Assembly: GCA_963704535.1 (NCBI GenBank)
Contig: OY969916.1
Coordinates: 2,914,001-2,978,000, forward strand
Length of the DNA: 64,000 nucleotides
From: G963704535 sp963704535
GTDB taxonomy: Bacteria; Chloroflexota; Chloroflexia; Chloroflexales; Roseiflexaceae
Direction of reading: 5' to 3'
Shown: one piece after another, positions 8,996-17,305 of the stretch
Position numbering within the stretch: the first letter of the stretch is position 1
Layout: every line of letters begins with the position of its first letter
The notes under the pieces: model-generated
Databases searched by the model: none
What the model saw: the letters and a program-made list of their open reading frames with translations, nothing else
What the model was told of the DNA's origin: nothing
Translations under genes and position numbers: made by a program

Positions 8996-10124
8996 TTAGC
9001 GCGGCGCCGCTCGTTCCCGGCGGCGGCGCCAGAACGGCGCCGAAGGCCAGCGCTGCTCCAGTTGGTAGAAGTAGTTGCGATTCTGTAAATAATCGGCGAA
9101 GCGGGCGGCGACCGATGGGTGATACTCGCGGAGCGCGCCGGCCTCGCCGCCCAGCCACGCGACGATGACCTCGGCCGCCTGGAGGCCGTCGAGCAGGGCT
9201 TTGTAGATGCCCTGAGACGAGATTGGGTCGTAGGCCGCCGCCGCGTCGCCCACGGCCAGCCAGCCCGCGCCGCAGGCGCCGTCGAGCACAAACGAGGGCG
9301 CGATGCGCACCAGCGTGCCCTGGCCGTCGAGGTGGCAGCCGGCCAGCTCGCGGGAGAGATGCCGCGTTTCTTTCAGGCGGGCCAGCCAGCGCTCAGGCCC
9401 GTGCAGCGCCGCCCCCTTGATGATCTCCGGGTCGCTGGCCACGCCCGCAGTCAGACGATCGCCGGGCAACCTGGCCGCATACCACCAGCCATAATCGGCG
9501 GCTTCCAGCATCGTCAGGCGCGAAACCTCCGAGGAGGCGGTTAAAAAGGCAGCCACGTAGCTGAGTTGATCGTGAAAGCGCTGGCGCGCGCCCATCAGCC
9601 GCGCGAACCGCGAACGACTGCCGGTGGCATCGACCACGAACCGGGCGCGCACCGTCTGCGGCGCTGCGTCGCCCGCCGTCAGCCGCAGCACGAAGCCGGC
9701 TGCGCCGATGCGTTCGGCGCCGGCAAACCAGGTGCCACTGCTGAGTTCCGCGCCGCTCTCAGCCGCCTGGCGGGCCAGAAAGGCGTCGAAGCGCTGCCGG
9801 TCCAGGTGCCAGCCGGTCCCGTGCGGGTTGAAGAGGTAGTCGTTGTAGCCCAGCGCATCATCGCCCCACGCGGAACAACTGCCCAGGCACGGCTCATGGC
9901 CCTGATCAAGAAACGCCTGCCAGACGCCCGAACCGCCCCAGCAGCAGGCGCGTATCCGGCGGGATGCTCTCGCCGACGCGAATGGTGTTGTAATCCCCGG
10001 CTTCGACGATCAGGATGCCGGAGACCCCGCGCCGCCGCAGTGCCAGCGCCGTGGCGCAGCCGGCCGGGCCACCGCCCAGGATCACCACCTCGTAGGCCGG
10101 CGCCGGCGCGCTTTCAGGTGCCAA
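8996..10124 (-). CDS. lodB: LodB-like FAD-dependent protein (quinone-cofactor maturation), frameshifted
   Basis: The N-terminal FAD motif VVILGGGPAGCATALALRRRG is followed, after a frameshift, by halogenase-like blocks VDATGSRSRFARLMG, GWWYAARLPGDR and GWLAVGDAAAAYDPISSQGIYKALLDG. LodB-type flavoproteins are known to be required for forming the cysteine tryptophylquinone of their partner LodA. The frames meet if one G is removed from the GGG complementary to 9926-9928, giving RFGVWQAFLDQG and a protein of about 375 aa. The start is a TTG at 10124 overlapping the last codons of the LodA-like gene, so translation is probably coupled. The partner next door makes the assignment likely. Confidence 0.78.
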
Positions 10125-12159
10125 TGGCGATCGAGTTCATCGGCCAGGGCGTGATCTCCGGCTCGTCCAATTGGCTTTCGACCTCCAGGTACTGCTCCGG
10201 GCTGTACGCGACATCCCCCTCGATCGCGCTGCCCTGGATCACGACTCCGATCTTGTACCAGTTAAGCACCATGTTGATCAAGTCCTGGTACCTGCCGGAC
10301 AGACCTGGGTCGTCGCTGTAGGTGCCCGCCCCGCGCACCGAGTAGAGCAGCGGGCCCAGCTCGCCGTCACAGACATCCTTCGCGGCGTGGATCTGGACGG
10401 GCCGTTGGGCCGGCCAGGACCAGTACAGCGTGGAGCTGTTGGTTGGGTTGGGCGCCTGGTTATGGGTGGCACAGGCGCTGTAGTCCGAGTGCCAGGGGAT
10501 AGCCATGAACTTGGTCACGTCGCCCGGTTCCATGGGCGCCGGCCTGACGCCGTCAGGGCCGGGGTGCATCGGAATATAGCCCACCGTCAGGAATGGGTGA
10601 CTATATTGAGCCCTGTTGTAGTCGAGCGGGCGCTTACGCAGCCGGAACGGCCCGCCGCCGGATGTCTCCCAATCGTCGATATAGATCTCGGGGTCGCGCA
10701 TGATAAAGCTCATCTCGATGCCCGGATCGAGTCGGCCGCCCAGGCAATTGACCAAGCTGGCCTTGTCCAGGGACTCGCCCGGGCCAAGCTGCCGGCCGCC
10801 GCCCCGGTGGAACAAGCCCTTGTTCCACTGGCTCAGGAAGAAGTACTGCGTCAGCGAGACCGTCAGGAACGCCTTGCTCGCGTCGCCCATCGAGAGCGGC
10901 ATGAACGGGGCGCCGACGCCGAACTGCTCCTGCCTGTTCGGATCGCGAATATAGGCCAGGCCGGTCAGGATCGTCTCGCCGGGGTCGTCGGTGGCCTTGA
11001 TCTGACCGACCGCATCGTGGGATGTGATCGCCCGGTCGGGCAGATTGGTGGTCCAGCGCTGTAGCGCCACGGCCAGAAAGATCGGGTTCAGGTGGTCCTC
11101 GAAAGAGGGCTGGTAGGAATCCTGAAACCTGTTTTTGAACAGCCGCGGGACCAGATTCAGCTTACGCACCCACGAGTTGTAGATATCGTCCCACATACTG
11201 ACGACGTTGAGGATCTGAGGCGCGTAGCCGGGCGCGGCCGAGATCACCCAGGCCCCATGCGCCTCCTGCACACTGCCATCCTCGAACACCAGCGTGGCCT
11301 CGACCGGCCCGTCGCTGGTGTCATCGAACCAGCCGTCGCCATTGACGTCGCCGTAGACGCCGGGCACAATCTGGTCGCCGGACAACGTATACGGTGTTCC
11401 GTCTGGATGGCACCACCCGCACGCCTTGCCGTACCCGCTCAGCACCACCAGGCGGCCCTGGTCGTCGGTTCGTAGCTCCCCAAGCGTCTCGATTTTTCCC
11501 ACCGGCGTATACAGCGGCGTGAAGTTGTCGTCGGGGAAGGACTTGGGGTAGAGGGCGAGTTCTTTGATCTGGTCGCCGGAGTCCCAGAATGATGCCAGCG
11601 TGGGCTTGTCGAACCTGACCGCAGTATTGTCGGTGGCCCGGATCGCGCGCGGGCCGGGATCGATCACCAGCCGCCGCAGGCGCGCCGCGTTGTCGAGATC
11701 GGGGCCTTGGGCCGAATTTCTGATCAGCAGGTCGGCGGTGTGGGCTGGATCGTAGATCTGCATGCCAAGGTCGTCGTTCAGGACGTAGGCATTGGCCTTC
11801 TTATTGGCCAGGTGTACGGTCCAGATGATATCCGTGACCTTCTTCCCGTCCACGACGCTGCCAACCGTGATCTCGGTCCCTTCGCCGGTGGGGTAGGTTT
11901 CGTACAGCTTGTTCGGATACTGGAAGATCCTGAAGCGGGCTGCCTGCCGCTTGAGCGCGCCGGCGCGGTCGCGCAGGTCGCAGCTGGTGATGCTCTCGGA
12001 TTCGGTGCCCGCCCGGATGGGCAGCCCGCCGGTGGTGTTGCTGCCTTCCTGGGGAAACCCCGCCATTGTTTCCGGGGCGAGGTAATACTCCTCGCTATTG
12101 CCCACTCTGGTGACGCCGATGGCGGGATGGACCCGGTAGACATGTGCAGAACTGGACAT
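10114..12159 (-). CDS. lodA: LodA-like cysteine-tryptophylquinone amine/amino-acid oxidase
   Basis: A protein of 681 aa matching the L-lysine 6-oxidase (LodA) family, which oxidises an amino group to an aldehyde and releases ammonia and hydrogen peroxide. The N-terminal block VYRVHPAIGVTRVGNSEEYY is diagnostic. The residues that would be crosslinked are present: Cys about 472 in NCLGGRLDPGIEM and Trp about 582 in YWSWPAQRP. The substrate cannot be read from sequence (lysine, glycine or another amine). The ATG at 12159 is preferred (AGGAGAGG about 9 bp upstream) over a GTG three codons earlier. The gene sits between a ferritin-like gene and the LodB-like maturation gene. Confidence 0.88.
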   Translation of the reverse strand: MSSSAHVYRVHPAIGVTRVGNSEEYYLAPETMAGFPQEGSNTTGGLPIRAGTESESITSCDLRDRAGALKRQAARFRIFQYPNKLYETYPTGEGTEITVGSVVDGKKVTDIIWTVHLANKKANAYVLNDDLGMQIYDPAHTADLLIRNSAQGPDLDNAARLRRLVIDPGPRAIRATDNTAVRFDKPTLASFWDSGDQIKELALYPKSFPDDNFTPLYTPVGKIETLGELRTDDQGRLVVLSGYGKACGWCHPDGTPYTLSGDQIVPGVYGDVNGDGWFDDTSDGPVEATLVFEDGSVQEAHGAWVISAAPGYAPQILNVVSMWDDIYNSWVRKLNLVPRLFKNRFQDSYQPSFEDHLNPIFLAVALQRWTTNLPDRAITSHDAVGQIKATDDPGETILTGLAYIRDPNRQEQFGVGAPFMPLSMGDASKAFLTVSLTQYFFLSQWNKGLFHRGGGRQLGPGESLDKASLVNCLGGRLDPGIEMSFIMRDPEIYIDDWETSGGGPFRLRKRPLDYNRAQYSHPFLTVGYIPMHPGPDGVRPAPMEPGDVTKFMAIPWHSDYSACATHNQAPNPTNSSTLYWSWPAQRPVQIHAAKDVCDGELGPLLYSVRGAGTYSDDPGLSGRYQDLINMVLNWYKIGVVIQGSAIEGDVAYSPEQYLEVESQLDEPEITPWPMNSIAIGT

Positions 12160-12208
12160 AGGTATCACCCTCTCCTGTGAACATTGTCGCAGCGAGACAG
12201 ATCGGTCA

Positions 12209-13177
12209 TTACGAGAACCGGGGGATCGCGCCTCTCTGCCAGCAGGTCAGCACGTCGCCGCCAAGCTTGGCCATCAGCGGGCCGAACGCTTCGGGGTTGC
12301 CGCCGCTGAAGAGGTCCTCTAAGATCTTCATAAAGGCGGCGAAGTCCTTGATCAGCGTTTGCTGCGCCGCATGCCCAGGGCAGCCCGGCTCGGGATGGGG
12401 CACGCCGTTGTAGGTGGCGGGGAGCTGCCGCATCTCCCGGATGTAGTTGAACTTCTGGAAATGGTCCCAGCTATCCATGAAGCCGTCGGCCGTGTTCTGG
12501 AATTCGGTCGGTATGTCGGTGTTGCTCTCGGTCTGGCCCTCGCCCTGATCGACGATGATGTCGAAGAGCGTCATGGCCTGCTGGTAGCCCTGGCTGCCAT
12601 CCAGCGTGATGATGAGCTGGGGCGAGTTATTGTAGAAGTTCTGGAACTCATTGACCTGGTTGACCCCGCCGCGCAGGTGGTGCCGCAACTCGGCCACGCC
12701 CGCCCGGACCGCGTCGTAGAACTCGGCGATCGAGCCATACTCGCTGTGATGCTCGTTCAGGTCGGGTTGGCGATGGGTATCCCACTCCGGGAACTCGATC
12801 AGGCACATGCCATTGATGCGTAGCTGATCGAGCGGGCCAAGCTCGGCGCTGAAGGGCGTGTAGATATCGGTGGGATTGGGATCATCGAGGGCGAAATTAA
12901 TGTGCGGAATATTGGTCCCCTGGTAGACCGGCGCTGTGAACGTCGGAGAATAGTCGAACGCATTGGCGACATTGCTCGACAGTTGCGCGTGCAGCATCTC
13001 CTGATACACCACGGACTGGATCAGCTTGTACGGCATGCCGCTGGGGTCCTTGATCGAGTACAGCACGGTCATGTAGTACGGGATCGTCCAGAACTCGAGG
13101 TCGACGACGCCCTGAAGATGCGAGTGCAAGTGACGCATGTCCCATTTCGGGCGAACCTTAGTGGTGTTCTCTACCAT
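12209..13177 (-). CDS. Ferritin-like protein, iminophenylpyruvate dimer synthase / VioB-RebD type
   Basis: A 322-aa protein resembling the ferritin-like domain found in VioB, RebD and StaD, where it couples two aryl-imine acids. Signs are the N-terminal helix LQGVVDLEFWTIPYYMTVLYSI, the second helix VVYQEMLHAQLSSNVANAF with the E-x-x-H arrangement of a metal site, and the long middle section PELGPLDQL-like followed by EFYDAVRAGV. It starts at 13177 (GAAGAGGTT upstream) and heads the leftward gene run. Members near LodA-type genes may have another role, so the reaction is unknown. Confidence 0.75.
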   Translation of the reverse strand: MVENTTKVRPKWDMRHLHSHLQGVVDLEFWTIPYYMTVLYSIKDPSGMPYKLIQSVVYQEMLHAQLSSNVANAFDYSPTFTAPVYQGTNIPHINFALDDPNPTDIYTPFSAELGPLDQLRINGMCLIEFPEWDTHRQPDLNEHHSEYGSIAEFYDAVRAGVAELRHHLRGGVNQVNEFQNFYNNSPQLIITLDGSQGYQQAMTLFDIIVDQGEGQTESNTDIPTEFQNTADGFMDSWDHFQKFNYIREMRQLPATYNGVPHPEPGCPGHAAQQTLIKDFAAFMKILEDLFSGGNPEAFGPLMAKLGGDVLTCWQRGAIPRFS

Positions 13178-13225
13178 AACCTCTTCTCTTTCATGAGCAC
13201 ATCTCCACATGGACCATCCGGGGAG

Positions 13226-13288
13226 GTGGAAAGAGGATTCTTGAGGGGCGGCCCCTCAAACTCCCCCGTTTCAAACAGTCTCTTAATC
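13226..13288. repeat. Family A palindromic repeat in the leader of the ferritin-like gene
   Basis: The block TTCTTGAGGGGCGGCCCCTCAA followed by ACTCCCCCGTTTCAAACAGTCTCTTA matches family A. It lies between the leftward promoter at 13548-13575 and the first leftward gene, so it would be part of a 5' leader of roughly 360 nt and fold into a G/C hairpin there. Confidence 0.6.
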
Positions 13289-13547
13289 GTTCGGGTGTTG
13301 GGTAAGGGCCGCGATAATGGCAGGCCAAACGAAACCACGATCATTCCCCGCCTGCTAGACCGGCTCGACCCATACAGTTCGCCACCATTGACGCTGTTGG
13401 AGCGTCAGGCTATTATAATCGAGCAAAGTATGGCGCAAGACGAAGTAAGACGTAAGCACAGACCCGGCCACGATGTAGTATGAAGTCTGGTTGGATATTG
13501 GGGATTGCTGGATTATTTGTGAGCAGGTTCCGAGAACCCACGGTCGT

Positions 13548-13575
13548 ATTATACAACCGTCCGACCGGCTGTCAA
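13548..13575 (-). promoter_or_regulatory. Consensus sigma-70-type promoter for the leftward LodA-like operon
   Basis: On the minus strand TTGACA (13570-13575) and TATAAT (13548-13553) are both perfect consensus hexamers with a 16-bp spacer. Transcription would begin near 13541 and run leftward toward the ferritin-like gene. Confidence 0.75.
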
Positions 13576-13608
13576 CAGCCAAATTCTATAAAAATAGACT
13601 TTTCCCTC

Positions 13609-13636
13609 TTGACTTAGGTTATATAATTGGTATAGT
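13609..13636 (+). promoter_or_regulatory. Sigma-70-type promoter for the rightward tyrosinase operon
   Basis: TTGACT at 13609-13614 and TATAGT at 13631-13636 are separated by 16 bp, about 115 bp before the start at 13760. It lies back to back with the leftward promoter about 35 bp away, so one regulator bound between them could control both operons. Confidence 0.6.
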
Positions 13637-13759
13637 CAAATTCGTTCCCCCTTTCTACCAAGCAAGTTTGTTTAAATTCTTCATCGTTTGGGTGGGTTTT
13701 GCGGGAGGGTTGCCCTCCCCGTGCCCCTCCCTTTTTTACGCGTGGAGGAGGTTCGAGAG

Positions 13760-15541
13760 ATGTCCACACTCACGCAGTTCAGCACCCCCGCCAAGCAGGA
13801 AGACTTTCCACCCGGCTCAGAGCAGTGCCAGGAGCTTCATGACGATTGGAGCACGAACCTCGACGGGTTCACCCAGCAGGCCATCACCGGCAACCCCTGG
13901 ACCGGCACCAACCAGCAGGACCAGACCGCTTACTACAACCCGTTGCATACCGACATCCCCCCCGGCGTCGCCGCCGCACAGATCAACTGGTTCGCGTTTC
14001 CTGGCCGTATCAACGAGTATTTGGGACAAAACCCTAATCTCAACTATACTCAACAGCAGCTCTGGGAGCTGGCCGACACCGGCTACACCGGCGGCGTGTC
14101 ATTCCCCAAAATACCGACCGTGCTGTGCCCACAGATCGATTGGAACTCCCCTACGCAGCCGTATGGGCCATACGGCCCGCGCGGCTGGCAGGATGAGTAC
14201 AGCGAATGGAGCGTCACGCGCAATGCGGGCGGCAAGATCATCCGGGTGGACTTCACCTGTGAGAACCCCGAGTATTGGTACAGCTTGTGGCGAGTGTCGC
14301 CCGAAAAGGTCGCCGAGATCTACACATCTACGCTCAACTATGGCGCGCCCTCGGGGCAGCAGATCAAAGTGACCGTCGAAGACTTGCAACTGGTCGATCC
14401 GAAGACTTACAAGCCGGTGATCGACCCTTCAACCGGGCGACCGGCCTACAACCCGCTCAATAAATGGAATAGTGGGCCGCTATCGACACGGACCGGCTCC
14501 TCGACTGACACGGGTGGCGCCATGCACCTCACCAGCACGCCCAATACCTTGCAGACCGAGACCGGGCTGGCCGGGTCGGCCACCGTCCAACGAACGATCG
14601 GGCATAGCGACTCCCAGGCGCTGATCTGCTGTAGCCAGTATGGTCAGAATTATCGCAACAGCGATCCGCACATCGGCCAGAGCGTCAACTCGCTCGTCGC
14701 AGGCGAGGCCATGGTCTCGCTGGCGGACCCGCCGGGCCTGTATATCCAGATGCCCGATTTCAGCGGGTACAGTCTGCCGCCCAACAACAAGCTGCCCCAG
14801 GGCGCGAAGCCGTCGGACTGCTGGCAGATCGTGCGCGGCGCCGAGATCCTGATCGACACTGTGACAGGTAAACCGTATCCGAGCGATGTTGATGGTGTGC
14901 CCGGTAATTTTATCCTGCACGCCGTGTTCCAACTGCCCCAATCGTGGGTCGAGGCCGACCCATCGATGACGGTCAGCGACCTCATGATCAATAGCCAGAA
15001 CATCAACTGGGCGTCGCAGATCGCCGGAACGTACAAGATGGCTCTGTACGGGCGCGGCATTCCCACCTCCGCTCCCGCCACGCAAGCCTGTGTCGGGACC
15101 CCTGACGTGCCGCTGGCGCAGCCCTTGCAGATGATGTACAAAGTACTGTGGGATGCCTATTACAACACGCCGGTGCCCAACCCGGTCGAGTTCCCCATGA
15201 ACCTGGCCAGCAACACGGTGATCATTCCGCCGGCCGTCCCGCTAGGGGCCAAGCGAGTGATGATGGCCTTGACCTGTGTGCTAGGACAGAAGAAGCCTTA
15301 CCGGCTGCCGACGGTCACATTTTCGCCCAGCAAGGGTGTCAAGGTAAGGTGCCTCAGTATCGACGATGTCACCTACGCGGTTCCAGGCAACTCCTACCCT
15401 TCGACCAGCCAGGTGCTCACGCTTCAGTTGGATATTGACGCGAATGCCGACGTAGGCTTGCGCGGCGTTCAGATCACCAACCCTGGGCAGCAGCAAGGCC
15501 AGGCCGCGCCCGCGTTCCTGAACATTGTCAAGCCAAGCTAG
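13760..15541 (+). CDS. Large conserved protein of unknown function, first gene of the tyrosinase operon
   Basis: A 593-aa protein, rich in Asn, Gln, Pro, Ser and Thr, with no signal peptide. A recognisable conserved block is WQDEYSEWSVTRNAGGKIIRVDFTCENPEYW (described here in parts: the EWSVTR and VDFTCENPEYW motifs). Pairs such as LICCSQYG and CWQIVRG contain cysteines. I cannot assign an enzyme class. GGAGGAGG at 13744-13751 supports the start at 13760. It is followed by the CxxCH protein and the tyrosinase, and faces the LodA-like genes across a divergent promoter, suggesting a role in an oxidative pathway. Confidence 0.75.
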   Translation: MSTLTQFSTPAKQEDFPPGSEQCQELHDDWSTNLDGFTQQAITGNPWTGTNQQDQTAYYNPLHTDIPPGVAAAQINWFAFPGRINEYLGQNPNLNYTQQQLWELADTGYTGGVSFPKIPTVLCPQIDWNSPTQPYGPYGPRGWQDEYSEWSVTRNAGGKIIRVDFTCENPEYWYSLWRVSPEKVAEIYTSTLNYGAPSGQQIKVTVEDLQLVDPKTYKPVIDPSTGRPAYNPLNKWNSGPLSTRTGSSTDTGGAMHLTSTPNTLQTETGLAGSATVQRTIGHSDSQALICCSQYGQNYRNSDPHIGQSVNSLVAGEAMVSLADPPGLYIQMPDFSGYSLPPNNKLPQGAKPSDCWQIVRGAEILIDTVTGKPYPSDVDGVPGNFILHAVFQLPQSWVEADPSMTVSDLMINSQNINWASQIAGTYKMALYGRGIPTSAPATQACVGTPDVPLAQPLQMMYKVLWDAYYNTPVPNPVEFPMNLASNTVIIPPAVPLGAKRVMMALTCVLGQKKPYRLPTVTFSPSKGVKVRCLSIDDVTYAVPGNSYPSTSQVLTLQLDIDANADVGLRGVQITNPGQQQGQAAPAFLNIVKPS

Positions 15542-15554
15542 TGGCTTACCACAC

Positions 15555-15640
15555 AGGTTTTGCGGTGTGGAGGAGGCTTGGAGGGGGCCACCCCCTCCAA
15601 ACCACCCCCGCAAAACTACTGTGGTGGACCACTAGACAGG
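15555..15640. repeat. G/C hairpin repeat after the unknown gene
   Basis: GGTTTTGCGGTGTGGAGGAG, then GGGGGCCACCCCCTCC and CCCCCGCAAAACTAC form an imperfect hairpin with complementary ends (TTTTGCGG / CCGCAAAA). It sits in the 280-bp gap before the next gene, much of which is low-value Pro/Arg-type open frame. Confidence 0.5.
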
Positions 15641-15820
15641 CCATCACATACGGAATATCTGCTTCGTACGTTCGTAGGGCTAATGCCAGGGCGCATGGTG
15701 GGACTCCCCCTCCCCCATGCGCCCGCTTTATGCGCGGCGCCGTACCGGCCCGGCCCTTCGCCCACCAGGGGAGCGGGGAGAACAAGCTCGTTGTTCGTCC
15801 CACAGCGAAAGGAGACCACA

Positions 15821-17295
15821 ATGCACAGCAAAGTAGGCGTGACCGGTTTCACCGTTCTGATCAGCATTCTAGTTGCCACGATCCTCAGTCAGTGCTCTGG
15901 GACAGCCACTACGCCCGTCAATGAGGCTACCGGCACGTCATCTTCGCCCGTCAGTGAGGCTGTCAGCGCGTCATCGAACCCCTGCGCCAGCACTCTCAGC
16001 CCGCTCACGAGCCTCACCTCACAGGTTCCCAGCGACTTTACCTCCGGCAATCCCTCCCAGATACAGGCCGATTGCTTCGCCTGGCAGGAGTTTATCGCGC
16101 TCAACTGGGCCGCTTCGCCCACCGATTGCGGCCAGCCCGATCCGAGCGTCCAGCCGGCTCAATTCGGCACGCCCAACGATACCATCCCGGTCGTCTGGGA
16201 GACCTACAAAAATAAAACCGAGGTTTTCAGGCCCAAGGCCGTGCCGCCGACCCCCTGGTGCGCCCCGCAAGACGCGCCGGACCAGCTCGCGGCGGCCCTG
16301 GACGCTAGCAATATTCAGCCCACGTCGAATTTCGGTCACAAGGTTTTCTCGCAGGAGTACAAGATTGGGGATGAAGCATCGCTCGATCTTACCGACTTCA
16401 ACGAGGCATTTACTGATTCCTGGCTCACCGCCCAAAATGGCCTCACCACCATGTTCGAGGTGCGCCTGAACGAAACCGAGTTTACCTATATCACGACCAC
16501 GCAGACCTACGACGCCGATATACAGCAGACCGTTGCTCTATCGTCATCCGGCCTGATCCTGCCGAACGGGAGCATCGAGATCAAAGCCGCCTGGATTCAG
16601 CTCAACGATCCCAGCCGTGGCCCAGCTTCAAGACCTCCCAGGCGGTTGTGTTCTATCCATCGGCGCCCACCACGCCGGTGACGGCGACCATGGGGCTGGT
16701 CGGCCTGCACATCATCCAGAAGACGAAGTTTGGGCAGCAATTCGTCTGGGCCACATTTGAGCATGTGAACAACGCCCCCAGCACGACCGATGCCAGTCAG
16801 ATGAAAGACTGGTACACCTTCTACAATAAGACCTGCGATCCAAGTACAGATCATTATAAGTGCCAGGTGAACTATGCGCCCCAGCCGAACGTCGATCCGT
16901 ACAGTGCGCCCGTCCAGGTTATGCGCTCGCAGGCGATCGACGGCAATGCATCCAGCGTCAATCAGTATGTCTGGGGCGTGATCAAACAGGCCAACCCAGA
17001 TTCCGTGTTCCTGAACTACCAGTTGGTCAATGTGTTGTGGCCGAACCAGAGTACCGCCGTTCGGCCAGGCAGTTGTGCCGGCAAGGGTTATATGCCGAAT
17101 GGCGACCCGCAGCCGCCGTCAAGCTCGCACATCGTAGCCAATACCACACTTGAGACCTATTTTCAGCTCCAGTTCACGTGTCTCGACTGTCACATCCAGG
17201 CCGCCATCGCTCCGCCGCCGCCGGCAAACACCTGCAAAGCGGGGTATGCCTCGGATTATTCGTTCCTGTTTAGCTCGGCGAAATCGAGCAAGTAG
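15821..17295 (+). CDS. Exported protein with a single CxxCH haem-binding motif (frameshifted)
   Basis: Begins with MHSKVGVTGFTVLISILVATILSQCSG in outline: a signal peptide that may end at a lipid-modified Cys (the -1 Gln is not typical). The mature part has paired cysteines (DCFAWQEFIALNW, CAPQDAP, TCDPSTDHYKC) and near the C-terminus FTCLDCHIQA, a c-type haem site. Residues before and after about 16616 are in different frames; adding one base joins LNDPS to WPSFKTSQAVVFYPSAP, giving about 490 aa. The start follows AAAGGAG. Lying just upstream of the tyrosinase (stop overlaps its ribosome binding site), it may carry electrons for the oxidases, which is inference. Confidence 0.75.
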
Positions 17296-17305
17296 GAGTA
17301 TCCCA

